From: Clostridia bacterium | GTDB taxonomy: Bacteria > Bacillota > Clostridia > Oscillospirales > CAG-272 | Reading direction: 5' to 3' | NCBI GenBank assembly: GCA_017472255.1 | Contig: JAFUQU010000014.1 | Span: forward strand, 62,001 to 126,000 | Length of the DNA stretch: 64,000 bases | In this document: in pieces, positions 7,450 to 15,726 of the stretch | Position numbering within the stretch: the first letter of the stretch is position 1 | How the letters are laid out: each line of letters begins with the position of its first letter | Notes under the pieces: model-generated | Seen by the model: the letters and a program-made list of their open reading frames with translations, nothing else | The model's database searches: none | What the model was told of the DNA's origin: nothing | Position numbers and translations under genes: made by a program

Positions 7450-9331
7450 ATTGCTCGGCCTCCTCGTACAGCTCCATCAGCCGCTCCTCAATCGCCTGCT
7501 GACGCTCATACAGCTCGTTCATGCGCACATAGTCGCTCTGGGTGGCTTCATCCTCCTGCCCGACGATGACCTCTTCCAGCTCGGCTTCCAGCTTTTTCGT
7601 TTCTTCTTTATTCTTGCGGATGCGGGTCTGGAGTTTCCGCTGCTCGGCGGCGTTCTGCTTTGCCTTGAGGTACTGCTCCTTGGCGTCGGTAATCACCTCG
7701 GGCGTGTAGGTCACCTCCACGCGGGTCTGACGGGCTTTGTAAGTTTTGTACTCCTCATAGCTGCCGATATAGTCTAAAGGCGGGTTGTTGCCCAGATCGA
7801 GGATGCGGGTCGCCAGCTTGGAGATGAAGTATCGGTCGTGGGAAACGGCGATGATAGTTCCGTCGAACTCCGTAAGGGCGTTTTCCAGCGCCTCGCGGGA
7901 ATTGATGTCTAAATGGTTGGTCGGCTCATCCAGAATCAGCAGATTCATTCTGGACAGAATCAGCTTGCACAGGGTCAGCCGCGCCTTTTCGCCGCCGGAG
8001 AGCACCGACACCTTCTTCTCGATGTCGTCCCCCTTGAACAGGAAAAGCGCCAGCGCCGAGCGAATCTCAGTCTGGGTCAGGTTCTCATAGCAGTCCCACA
8101 GCTCGTCAAGAACGGTGTTGTCCGGGTTCAGGTTTTGGTTCTCCTGATCGTAATAACCCATGGTCACGTTGTAGCCGAACTCAAAGCTGCCTTCGTCGGG
8201 CATCAGTTTGTCGGCTAAAATCTTGATCATGGTGGATTTGCCGCAGCCGTTGGGTCCGGCGATAAAAAGATGATCCCGCTTCTTCAGCAGAAAGGAAATA
8301 TTGCCGAACAGCGGCTTATCCGGGAAGGATTTGGTCAGCCCCTTGACAGTAAGCACATCGTTGCCGCTCTCACCCGATTTGGTGAATTGCAGCCGGATTT
8401 TGTCGGGCAGCGCGTCGGGGCGTTCAATCTTCTCCATGCGGTCGAGGGCTTTCTGACGGCTCTCGGCGGCGATGATGTTGCGCTCCCGGTTCCAGCGCCG
8501 CTGCTGCTCGATATAAGCCTCGATGCGGGCGATTTCCTTCTGCTGATTTTTATATTGCCGCTCGCGGATTTCACGGTTCTCGGCTTTCAGCTCCACGAAG
8601 CGGGTGTAGTTTCCGTTATAAAGGGTGCCGTGGGTGTTTTCAATTTCCAGCGTTTTGTTGGTCACTTTATCGAGGAACCAGCGGTCATGGGAGATGACCA
8701 GCAGCGTGCCCCGGTAGGTGGAGAGAAAGTCCTCCAGCCAGGCGAGGGTTTCGATGTCCAGATGGTTGGTCGGTTCGTCCAGCATCAGGATGTCGGGCTG
8801 GGTGATGAGCAGCTTGGCCAGCGCCAGCCGGGTTTTCTGTCCGCCGGACAGACTGGAAATTTTCAGATCGTGGAAGCGCTCGTCGAAGCCCAGGTTTTTC
8901 AGAATGCCCTTGCAACGGGAGCGGAACTCATAGCCGCCCGCCCGCTTGAACCGGTCGGCGAGGGAGGTGTATTGGGAAATCAGCGTCTCGTCGGCGGGGG
9001 TGTGCTCCAGCTGTGCTTGCAGCTCATCCAGCCGCTTTTCGTCGGCAATCAGCCCGGCGAAGGAATCCAGCATCTCCCCGAGGATGGTGTTGTCGCCCTC
9101 AAGTCCGGTGTTCTGCTCCAGCATACCCACCGTCTTGTCCTTGGAAATATAGACCGAGCCGTTCGTCGGCGTATAGTCGCCGGTGATGAGCCGGAAAAGG
9201 GTGGATTTGCCCGCGCCGTTGACACCCACGATGCCCAGCTTGTCCGCCTCGTTCAGGCTGAATGAAATTTTATCAAGAATCACGTCCGTTCCGAATTCCA
9301 GCGAAACGTCGCTCAGACTGATAGCTATCAT
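7436..9331 (-). CDS. ABC-F family ATPase
   Basis: A soluble 631-residue protein with two ABC domains and no membrane segment, so a ribosome-acting ABC-F protein rather than a transporter. Walker A motifs are VNGAGKST (near residue 40) and GPNGCGKST (near residue 350); signatures are LSGGQKTRLALAKLL and LSGGEKARLTLCKLIL, and Walker B is LMLDEPTNHLD and LILDEPTNHLD. The linker between domains is charged and helical (RERQYKNQQKEIARIEAYIEQ), and a C-terminal coiled coil follows residue 555. Such proteins (YdiF/YfmR/Uup types) relieve ribosome stalling or protect against antibiotics; which one is undecided. AGGAG lies ten bases before the ATG. Confidence 0.93.
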   Translation of the reverse strand: MIAISLSDVSLEFGTDVILDKISFSLNEADKLGIVGVNGAGKSTLFRLITGDYTPTNGSVYISKDKTVGMLEQNTGLEGDNTILGEMLDSFAGLIADEKRLDELQAQLEHTPADETLISQYTSLADRFKRAGGYEFRSRCKGILKNLGFDERFHDLKISSLSGGQKTRLALAKLLITQPDILMLDEPTNHLDIETLAWLEDFLSTYRGTLLVISHDRWFLDKVTNKTLEIENTHGTLYNGNYTRFVELKAENREIRERQYKNQQKEIARIEAYIEQQRRWNRERNIIAAESRQKALDRMEKIERPDALPDKIRLQFTKSGESGNDVLTVKGLTKSFPDKPLFGNISFLLKKRDHLFIAGPNGCGKSTMIKILADKLMPDEGSFEFGYNVTMGYYDQENQNLNPDNTVLDELWDCYENLTQTEIRSALALFLFKGDDIEKKVSVLSGGEKARLTLCKLILSRMNLLILDEPTNHLDINSREALENALTEFDGTIIAVSHDRYFISKLATRILDLGNNPPLDYIGSYEEYKTYKARQTRVEVTYTPEVITDAKEQYLKAKQNAAEQRKLQTRIRKNKEETKKLEAELEEVIVGQEDEATQSDYVRMNELYERQQAIEERLMELYEEAEQFEEN

Positions 9332-9368
9332 GAATTGGTTACTCCTGCGTTATATCACTATATCATAT

Positions 9369-9397
9369 AGTATAACACAAAGCGGCCCGAATGTCAA
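9369..9397 (-). promoter_or_regulatory. Promoter of the ABC-F operon
   Basis: TTGACA (9397-9392), 17-bp spacer, TATACT (9374-9369) on the minus strand. It should serve the ABC-F, glycosyltransferase and YxjI-like genes, which overlap one another. Confidence 0.88.
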
Positions 9398-9453
9398 ATA
9401 CATCCGGGCTGTTTTGCAAAAATTGTGCCGGTTTGCGGGCAATCCGTGTACGG

Positions 9454-10068
9454 TTATCTGTAGAAGCGCATACAGGCGATGACTTTGCCCAGCACCAGCA
9501 GTTCCTTGACATAGATCGGCTCCATGGAAGAATTCTCAGGCTGGAGACGGAAGCGGTCTTCCTCGCGGTAGAAGGTTTTGACGGTGGCGTCATCCTCTAC
9601 CAGCGCGACGATGATATCGCCGTCCTTGGCGGTTGTGGTTTTTTCAACCACGATCAGGTCGCCGTCCATGATGCCCGCCTCGATCATGCTCTCGCCCTGT
9701 ACCTTCAGCGCGAACAGATCGTTGGAGGTGAGCTTGGAGCTGGGACGCGGGAAGTCCAGGTAGCCCTCGTAATTCTCCACGGCCAGAATGGGCATCCCAG
9801 CGGCCACTTTCCCGAGAATCGGTACGCGGACGGTGGTGGAGGGATGGGTTCCTTCGTTTTCGATGCGCAGGGTGCGGCTTTTGCCCGATTCCTTCTGAAT
9901 CATGCCCTTGCGCTCCAGACGTTCCAGATAGGTGTGTACGGTGGAGGTGCTCTTCATGTTGAGCGCGTTGCAGATATCGCGCACGCTGGGAGAGTAACCC
10001 TCGTTGCGGATGGCGTTGAGGATGTAGTTATATATTTCGCGTTCGCGGTCTGTCAGGTTGTTGTTCAT
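9454..10068 (-). CDS. lexA: SOS repressor LexA
   Basis: Represses DNA-damage genes and cleaves itself when RecA filaments form. The 204 residues comprise a winged-helix N-terminus (residues 1-65, recognition region SVRDICNALNMKSTSTVHTY), the Ala90-Gly91 cleavage site in KVAAGMPI, and the serine-lysine catalytic pair Ser127 (GESMIEAG) and Lys164 (ATVKTFY). The frame is open far upstream, but ATG at 10068 with AAGGAGA six bases before it is the true start. A LexA box overlaps its own promoter, so it is autoregulated. Confidence 0.97.
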   Translation of the reverse strand: MNNNLTDREREIYNYILNAIRNEGYSPSVRDICNALNMKSTSTVHTYLERLERKGMIQKESGKSRTLRIENEGTHPSTTVRVPILGKVAAGMPILAVENYEGYLDFPRPSSKLTSNDLFALKVQGESMIEAGIMDGDLIVVEKTTTAKDGDIIVALVEDDATVKTFYREEDRFRLQPENSSMEPIYVKELLVLGKVIACMRFYR

Positions 10069-10113
10069 GGCTGATCTCCTTGTTATCAGAATGGGTAAAA
10101 TACCTCTAAAACA

Positions 10114-10153
10114 ATTATACCACACTTTTGCGAAAATTGCAAACGATTGTTCG
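10114..10153 (-). promoter_or_regulatory. lexA promoter with LexA (SOS) box
   Basis: Minus-strand TTGCAA (10142-10137), 17-bp spacer, TATAAT (10119-10114). The sequence CGAACAATCGTTTG (10153-10140) matches the Firmicute SOS box CGAAC-N4-GTTCG with one change and overlaps the -35 box. Confidence 0.88.
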
Positions 10154-10232
10154 CGTAAAGTTTTAATTTTTTGTTTATAAATATTTAACAGACTTAAAAC
10201 ATTGCTGTCATACGCGATTTTCAGCATTGTGG

Positions 10233-10238
10233 TATAAT
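10233..10238 (+). promoter_or_regulatory. -10 box of the divergent membrane-protein gene
   Basis: TATAAT lies 37 bp before the chosen ATG; no good -35 box is found 16-18 bp upstream, so an activator or weak promoter is possible. Confidence 0.55.
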
Positions 10239-10275
10239 ATTGGCAACGCTTTGCATGGGATTGAGGAAACAAATC

Positions 10276-10974
10276 ATGATCAAGAAAAACGCGAATTCCC
10301 GGCTGCTCTGGTGTACCCTGACCGCCGCCATTTTCCTGCCGCTGCTCAATACGCTGCTGCTCGGCTCGATGAGCATTTATATCGGCAGCGACATTACATA
10401 TCCCGAGATCGCGGCGAATCTTCTGGGATTGTTGTCCGAGCTTCTGGGAGTGTCCGCTGTGTTCGCCGGACTCGCCTGTGTTTTCTATGCGTGGGGAAAG
10501 CCTGCGCTGCGCCGACAGGTCACGCTGATCGCGGTGCTCGGCATCCCGCTGACCTACCTTGCCGCCGCGGTGGTGGACGCCGGTTTCTACGGCTCCAATG
10601 CTGTCAATACTTCTTATGTGCTGTACAGCCTGCCAAACTGCCTGTTTGAACTGGTGCGGCTGGCGGTTGTGATTCTGATTGCCCGCAAAATCGCGAAAAA
10701 CGGGGAGCGCTCCCGGGAACTGGAGCTGTTCTCTGCGGCGGGAACCTACTCCCGCGTATTGATGTTCGGCACGCTGGCGGTATTTGTCAGTATGCTGCTT
10801 GCCAATTTTATCGAGACGGTGACGCTTCTGATTCAATACGGCGCGCCGCTGAACATGAGCGAGCTGCTCACCCTGATTCTGCCCTATGTTACTTCGCTGG
10901 TGTACAGCGTACTCGGATATCTTCTGGAATATCTGGTGATCCGCTCCCTGATTCGTGCGGAGAGCAAATCATAA
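10276..10974 (+). CDS. Multi-pass membrane protein, function unknown
   Basis: A 232-residue integral membrane protein not assigned to a family. About six hydrophobic segments are visible: residues 10-30, 45-70, 80-98, 115-135, 160-185 and 195-220. No catalytic or transport motif is recognised. ATG at 10276 follows TTGAGGAAACAAATC and sits at a suitable distance from the -10 box at 10233; earlier in-frame starts at 10240 and 10255 would lie at or very near the transcription start. It is divergent from lexA and followed closely by the GNAT gene, probably one transcript ending at the terminator at 11499. Confidence 0.75.
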   Translation: MIKKNANSRLLWCTLTAAIFLPLLNTLLLGSMSIYIGSDITYPEIAANLLGLLSELLGVSAVFAGLACVFYAWGKPALRRQVTLIAVLGIPLTYLAAAVVDAGFYGSNAVNTSYVLYSLPNCLFELVRLAVVILIARKIAKNGERSRELELFSAAGTYSRVLMFGTLAVFVSMLLANFIETVTLLIQYGAPLNMSELLTLILPYVTSLVYSVLGYLLEYLVIRSLIRAESKS

Positions 10975-10992
10975 AAAGAGAGGTACAAAACG

Positions 10993-11466
10993 ATGGAACC
11001 TGTAATCAGACGCGCCATTCCCGCCGATGCGGAACGCATTCTCGCCATGCTGGAGCAGGTGGAAGAAATCCACCATCAGGGGCGGCCGGACATTTTCCGC
11101 GCCCACGGCATCAAGTTTACGCCGGATGAGCTGCGCGCGCAGATTGGCGATGACACGCGGCCGATTTTCGTAGCCGAGCTGGACGGTCGGGTGGTGGGAT
11201 ATACCTTCTGCATCCTCGGCGAGATCAAGGACAGTCCCATGCTCAACGACGCGAAGACGATTCATCTGGAGGACGTCTGCGTGGACGAAAGCTGCCGCGG
11301 GCACGCAGTGGGAGGCACGCTGATGGCGTTTGTGCGCGACTACGCAAAGAGCATCGGCTGCACGCGCATGGATCTGGATGTATGGGAATTCAACGAGGGT
11401 GCGCGGCGGTTCTACGAGAAGCATGGTTTTTCGGTACAGAAGCGGCGGATGGATATGGTACTGTAA
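10993..11466 (+). CDS. GNAT family N-acetyltransferase
   Basis: A 157-residue acetyl-CoA dependent acetyltransferase. The fold is covered from IRRAIPADAERI through HLEDVCVDESCRGHAVGGTLM, where the R/Q-x-x-G-x-G/A pyrophosphate loop is present as CRGHAVGG, to the C-terminal NEGARRFYEKHGF motif of the family. The acceptor could be an amine, antibiotic or protein N-terminus and cannot be told from sequence. AGAGG lies 9 bases before the ATG. It forms a two-gene unit with the preceding membrane protein and is followed by a strong terminator. Confidence 0.88.
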   Translation: MEPVIRRAIPADAERILAMLEQVEEIHHQGRPDIFRAHGIKFTPDELRAQIGDDTRPIFVAELDGRVVGYTFCILGEIKDSPMLNDAKTIHLEDVCVDESCRGHAVGGTLMAFVRDYAKSIGCTRMDLDVWEFNEGARRFYEKHGFSVQKRRMDMVL

Positions 11467-11498
11467 AACTATTGGCGAAATTGCATATAAAATGTTAA

Positions 11499-11536
11499 AA
11501 TTCCCGCGCTTGTATTGACAGCGCGGGAATTTTTTT
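11499..11536 (+). terminator. Strong rho-independent terminator
   Basis: An 11-bp perfect stem AATTCCCGCGC (11499-11509) with GCGCGGGAATT (11521-11531), running into a T tract (11530-11536). The loop contains the -35 box of the next promoter. Confidence 0.92.
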
Positions 11537-11544
11537 GGTATACT
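11515..11544 (+). promoter_or_regulatory. Promoter of the lipoprotein gene, nested in the terminator
   Basis: TTGACA (11515-11520), 18-bp spacer, TATACT (11539-11544). The -35 box is inside the terminator loop and the spacer is its 3' arm. Confidence 0.85.
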
Positions 11545-11579
11545 ATAGATGTAACGATACATTTGGGGAGGAGTATGCT

Positions 11580-14192
11580 ATGATGAAGAAAATGCTGAAT
11601 GTATTGCTGGTTATCGGTATGGTAATAACAATGTTCAGTGGATGTGAGGATATTGCTGATTCTCCGATTGGAAGCGGAACAATGGAGGTAGATCTTGATA
11701 CACCATACAACCTGTATTGGGTTGATTTGCCTACAGGAAAAGCCTATCCGGAGGGCTATCATGAATATGAGTATTCATGTATATCAGCATATTATAGCAC
11801 AGAAGCGGGTGTTACTCCCATAGAAAGCGATTACCTCGACAAAATATTCACAACACAGGGCGGGCAATATGCCACTTATTTCCGTCATTGGACGGAATCA
11901 AGGGAATACTATACCGATAAATTTTACTATGTGTTGGAAGGGCAATCCTATGTCAGCGAAAGTTCCGACCAGTATCATGAATGCGAAGTATATAATGAAG
12001 CACCGCGCAAACTTATGCTTTTGTCGGCGTATACGTTGAATCATGAAATTTATGAATTTGAATTTTTAGATACGGAATTAACCAATTTGGCATACAGAAT
12101 GTCGGAACCGTCAATTGATAATCTGCAATCTGCGCCGGATGGCGGTTTTTTAGCATTTATATCTGATTTAACAGCTAAAAAAGTGTATTTTGTGCGGTGG
12201 GATAAGGACGGCAAGCGGATAACTACTCTTCCTCACGACGAGTTCCGGTCTTTCTGGCCATATATATCCTCAAGCAGTACATATGAAGATATCCAGAAAA
12301 CTGTCCTATCCTGCGACTACGTTATCGCGCAGAACGGGAATATTTACTTTTTAGTAGACGATAAAGTCATGGTGATGTCCTCCGAAGGTGAACACTTATA
12401 TACGGTGGATGTCCCACAATCAGCGCTTGGCGTTAGCTATGATCTGACGCTTGATAAGGATGATAATGCCATCCTGCAATATACGGCGCGTGTGAACGGC
12501 GTCGGAAATGATGTGTACAGCCCCCTTGACGATGCCAGTCAGAGATTTGGCGATATGGTTGCGCTGGGTGAAAACATCGTCGGCGTCATCCCTCAGTTTG
12601 CTCCCGGCTACGACGCCTATTGGGCAACGCCCAACGGCGTTCTGGCTGCCAATGCCGGCGGGGAAAAAGAAACATTGATAAGCTGGATCAACTATGATCT
12701 GACTGCGGATATGATCGAATCCGCGTCAGTTGTGGATGTTGACCATTTTTTTATCGAAGTACGTGACCCCGATACCGACGAGCGGCGCTTCGGTCTGCTG
12801 ACCACTGCAGATATTGAGGAACATGAGCCGCAGACGCTGAGCAGCTCCAAGCAGACGCTTTCTCTTGCTTATGTGGTCAGCAGCAATGCCCGTACAGCGA
12901 AAACCATTGAGCAGTATGTGACCGATTTCAATCGAACCAACGATGAATACCGCGTGGTTCTGGTTCCCTATACCGCAGATGGTGAGCTGACCGCCAACTA
13001 TAAGCTGGTGAAGGAAATGCTGTCCGGAAAGGTGCCGGACATGATTCTGTTCGATTCGGATATGGGTCCGGAAGCCTTTGCACGGCTGAACACCTTCCGG
13101 AATCTCTATGATTTCATGGATGGTGATTCACAGTATGGCCGGGATGAATTCCTGCCCTGTGTGCTGAAGCCTTTTGAAAACAGCAAGGGTGAGCTGCCGT
13201 ATCTGACCATTCAGTTTGGCATCTCCACAATTTCGGCAAAAAAGAGCAGCATGAACGGACGGCAAAGCTGGACAATCAAAGAACTGGCGGAATATGCCGC
13301 TTCTCTGGATAACGACCAATATCTGATGGATATTACGGGAAGCACACAAACCGGAGACGCTGCCATGCTCCTTCGTGTTCTTCTGCCCAGTACGCTGAAC
13401 AGCTACGTGGACTATGAAACCGGAACCTGTTATTTCGGCGACAGCCTTGCTTCGCTGCTGGAATTGTGCAAAACTGCGTCGGTCAGCCGTTCCTCCAACG
13501 GTGTTGCGGCGACGATGTATACAAACAATACGATTCTGACACGACCGTTCAATAATATGGACAGCGTACAGGATTTTCTTGCAAATCGGTATTGCTATTT
13601 CAGCGGCGATGCGTTGACCTATCTGGGGTTTCCCACCGAGGAAGATTGCGGTACGGTTATTGTTCCGATGACCAGCATTGCTATTACAAATCAATGTGAA
13701 AATGTTGAGGGCGCATGGACGTTTATCAAATTCTGTCTGGGAAGTCAGCAGAGTGAATGGATATATGATTCGACCTGTACGAATATCAATGTGGAGGGTG
13801 GTTTTCCCTGCACCAGATCGACTGCGGAATTGATGTTGAAAACATTGAAACATTACTATTTCTACAGTATTGTTATGCAGTCGCCCAGTAACCCTGATGC
13901 ATTGATGGTAGGCGGAAGTATCGGCGGTATACACTTTGCAGAAGATGGCGGATATCAGGATGGCGATAAAAATAAAGTGAACAGCGTAGGTACTACGCTT
14001 TACTCCGTCACTGATGAGGATGCGGAGGATTTAATGATGCTGTTTGAGTCGATTACGATGGTGCGCTCCTACGATACCGAGCTGCTGTCGATCATTTATG
14101 AAGATGCCGCGTACTATTTCGCAGATACGAAATCGCTGGATGAGACGGTGAAAATCATCAATAACCGCGTCAAAACGCGATTGAACGAATAA
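11580..14192 (+). CDS. Large lipoprotein with C-terminal solute-binding domain
   Basis: An 870-residue exported lipoprotein. The signal peptide MMKKMLNVLLVIGMVITMFSGC ends at a lipobox with Cys22. Residues about 60-420 are rich in short strands (for example VYFVRWDKDGKRITTLP) and look like a beta-propeller. Residues about 430-870 resemble family 1 extracellular solute-binding proteins (IEQYVTDFNRTNDEYRVV, GKVPDMILFD, AWTFIKFCLG). This points to binding of a sugar or glycan outside the cell, yet no permease genes are adjacent. GGGGAGGAG lies 6 bases before the first of two tandem ATGs. The first half is visibly more AT-rich than its neighbours, which suggests acquisition or recombination. Confidence 0.85.
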   Translation: MMKKMLNVLLVIGMVITMFSGCEDIADSPIGSGTMEVDLDTPYNLYWVDLPTGKAYPEGYHEYEYSCISAYYSTEAGVTPIESDYLDKIFTTQGGQYATYFRHWTESREYYTDKFYYVLEGQSYVSESSDQYHECEVYNEAPRKLMLLSAYTLNHEIYEFEFLDTELTNLAYRMSEPSIDNLQSAPDGGFLAFISDLTAKKVYFVRWDKDGKRITTLPHDEFRSFWPYISSSSTYEDIQKTVLSCDYVIAQNGNIYFLVDDKVMVMSSEGEHLYTVDVPQSALGVSYDLTLDKDDNAILQYTARVNGVGNDVYSPLDDASQRFGDMVALGENIVGVIPQFAPGYDAYWATPNGVLAANAGGEKETLISWINYDLTADMIESASVVDVDHFFIEVRDPDTDERRFGLLTTADIEEHEPQTLSSSKQTLSLAYVVSSNARTAKTIEQYVTDFNRTNDEYRVVLVPYTADGELTANYKLVKEMLSGKVPDMILFDSDMGPEAFARLNTFRNLYDFMDGDSQYGRDEFLPCVLKPFENSKGELPYLTIQFGISTISAKKSSMNGRQSWTIKELAEYAASLDNDQYLMDITGSTQTGDAAMLLRVLLPSTLNSYVDYETGTCYFGDSLASLLELCKTASVSRSSNGVAATMYTNNTILTRPFNNMDSVQDFLANRYCYFSGDALTYLGFPTEEDCGTVIVPMTSIAITNQCENVEGAWTFIKFCLGSQQSEWIYDSTCTNINVEGGFPCTRSTAELMLKTLKHYYFYSIVMQSPSNPDALMVGGSIGGIHFAEDGGYQDGDKNKVNSVGTTLYSVTDEDAEDLMMLFESITMVRSYDTELLSIIYEDAAYYFADTKSLDETVKIINNRVKTRLNE

Positions 14193-14216
14193 TCGAAAAA
14201 ATCTTTGCCAAACCCC

Positions 14217-14245
14217 TTGACATTCGGGCGGATGTGTGGTATAAT
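14217..14245 (+). promoter_or_regulatory. Promoter of infC-rpmI-rplT
   Basis: TTGACA (14217-14222), 17-bp spacer, TATAAT (14240-14245), perfect consensus. The transcript would begin near 14252, leaving a leader of about 140 nt before infC. Confidence 0.92.
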
Positions 14246-14249
14246 ACTA

Positions 14250-14394
14250 CAGTAAATCAAAGAAGAACGCTCCGTTCTCACCGCCTCAAATTGATGACAG
14301 CGGTTCATACAGGCAAAACGACGTCATATTTGGACGTGTTGAATTGTGCGGAGTGTGTCTTCGCACAATTTTTTTCGTTTTGGAGGTGTCCGCT
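14250..14394 (+). promoter_or_regulatory. infC leader with attenuator (L20-leader type)
   Basis: The leader ends in an intrinsic terminator hairpin: AATTGTGCG (14342-14350) pairs with CGCACAATT (14362-14370) followed by T residues to 14375, only 20 nt before the start codon. In Firmicutes this operon is autoregulated by L20 binding its leader and promoting termination. The position fits; the L20-binding fold itself was not verified. Confidence 0.7.
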
Positions 14395-14919
14395 ATTAGC
14401 ACAAAAGAACTGCAAATCAATGAAGAAATCAGGGCAAAGGAAGTCAGGATCATCGGCGCAGACGGTGAGCAGATGGGTGTAATGCCTGTCAGAACCGCGC
14501 TGGCCATGGCTTATGAAAAGGACCTCGATCTTGTGCTTATCGCACCGACCGCTGAACCTCCCGTCTGCCGCATCATGGATTACGGTAAATACCGTTTTGA
14601 GCGCGACAAGAAGGAGAAGGAAGCAAAGAAAAAACAGACGGTCGTTGAGGTCAAGGAAATTCAGCTCTCCTGCCGCATTGATACGCACGACTTCGAAACC
14701 AAGGTTAAGCACGCTCATCGCTTCCTCGGCGAGGGCAACAAGGTTAGAGTCGTTGTGAAATTCAAGGGACGCGAAATGAGCCATCTCGACATCGGACGCG
14801 ACGTCCTCACCAAGTTTGAGGAAGCCTGCAAGGATGCGGGAACGGTTGACAAGCGCCCGGCGCTCGAAGGCCGCTTCATGAGTATGATCGTAAGTCCCAT
14901 CAAGCAGCCCGCCAAGTAA
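14395..14919 (+). CDS. infC: Translation initiation factor IF-3
   Basis: Binds the 30S subunit, prevents premature 50S joining and checks initiator tRNA and start codon. The protein has 174 residues: N-domain (STKELQINEEIRAKEVRIIG and PPVCRIMDYGKYRFE), lysine-rich linker (KKEKEAKKKQ) and C-domain ending VSPIKQPAK. The start is the rare codon ATT at 14395, eight bases after GGAGG. AUU is the classical infC start that lets IF-3 repress its own translation, and homologs begin with ISK/ISTK at this point. It is the first gene of infC-rpmI-rplT. Confidence 0.95.
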   Translation: MSTKELQINEEIRAKEVRIIGADGEQMGVMPVRTALAMAYEKDLDLVLIAPTAEPPVCRIMDYGKYRFERDKKEKEAKKKQTVVEVKEIQLSCRIDTHDFETKVKHAHRFLGEGNKVRVVVKFKGREMSHLDIGRDVLTKFEEACKDAGTVDKRPALEGRFMSMIVSPIKQPAK

Positions 14920-15033
14920 TTGTTGCTTTGCCGTGATTTTGCGGCTGAACGCGCACCCGGCAACCGATCGGCAGGATAACGCCGCGTCCGCCCTGACGCT
15001 AACTGGGCGAATATATCGAAGGAGTAAACGAAA

Positions 15034-15225
15034 ATGGCAAAAATAAAGACTCACAAGGCTACCGCGAAGAGATTTTCTCTCACCAAGAGCGGAAAGGTTA
15101 AGCTCAACCACACCAATCGCCGCCACAAGCTCGGCCTCAAGACCGCCAAGAGAAAGAGACAGCTGCGTAACAACGCATATCTCAGCCCCGCTATGGCTAA
15201 CAACATCAAGGCTATGATCAACTGA
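15034..15225 (+). CDS. rpmI: 50S ribosomal protein L35
   Basis: A 63-residue, very basic ribosomal protein of the large subunit, of normal length. It begins MAKIKTHKATAKRFSLTKSG and has the conserved HTNRRHKLGLKTAKRKRQLR region that contacts 23S rRNA. GAAGGAG precedes the ATG. It sits between infC and rplT, the universal order, with a 114-bp spacer after infC in which no other gene was seen. Confidence 0.98.
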   Translation: MAKIKTHKATAKRFSLTKSGKVKLNHTNRRHKLGLKTAKRKRQLRNNAYLSPAMANNIKAMIN

Positions 15226-15278
15226 GATCGTTAAGGCTGAACACACATTACAGTAGAATTATTGGAGGATAACATAAA

Positions 15279-15638
15279 ATGGCAAGAGTTAAAGGCGCGA
15301 TGATGACTCGCAAGAGAAGAAATAAGATGCTCAAGCTCGCTAAGGGCTACTGGGGTGCCAAGAGTAAGCACTTCAAGATGGCAAAAGAGCAGGTAATGAA
15401 GAGCGGCAACTACGCTTTCGCCGGCAGAAAGATGAAGAAGAGAGACTTCCGTTCTCTTTGGATTGCAAGAATCTCTGCTCAGGCAAAGGTTTGCGGCATG
15501 AATTACTCCACTCTTATGCACGGTCTCAAGCTCGCCGGTATCGACCTCAACAGAAAGATGCTCGCCGAGATCGCTGTTTCGGATAAGGACGCGTTCGCTG
15601 CCATCGCAGAGCAGGCCAAAGCAGCTCTCGCAAAATAA
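15279..15638 (+). CDS. rplT: 50S ribosomal protein L20
   Basis: A 119-residue primary binding protein of 23S rRNA needed early in large-subunit assembly, of normal length. The basic N-terminal tail ([20 protein letters not shown]) and the globular part starting near [15 protein letters not shown] are both present. TTGGAGGATAACATAAA lies ahead of the ATG. In related bacteria L20 represses this operon by binding the leader upstream of infC. The operon ends at the terminator at 15683. Confidence 0.98.
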   Translation: MARVKGAMMTRKRRNKMLKLAKGYWGAKSKHFKMAKEQVMKSGNYAFAGRKMKKRDFRSLWIARISAQAKVCGMNYSTLMHGLKLAGIDLNRKMLAEIAVSDKDAFAAIAEQAKAALAK

Positions 15639-15682
15639 GCACTCTGTTCCATATGGATTTTGTTCCGTTTGGAACGGTTGAG

Positions 15683-15709
15683 AAAAAACCGGCTCGCCCC
15701 GGTTTTTTT
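15683..15709 (+). terminator. Terminator of infC-rpmI-rplT
   Basis: AAAAAACCGG (15683-15692) and CCGGTTTTTT (15699-15708) with a 6-nt loop; the T run continues to 15709. Confidence 0.9.
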
Positions 15710-15726
15710 CGTATAAGAGGTGAAAC

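Noticed and set aside
10069..10836. Long open extension upstream of lexA
   Set aside because: It runs through the promoter and LexA box and past AAGGAGA at the true start; it overlaps the divergent membrane-protein gene.
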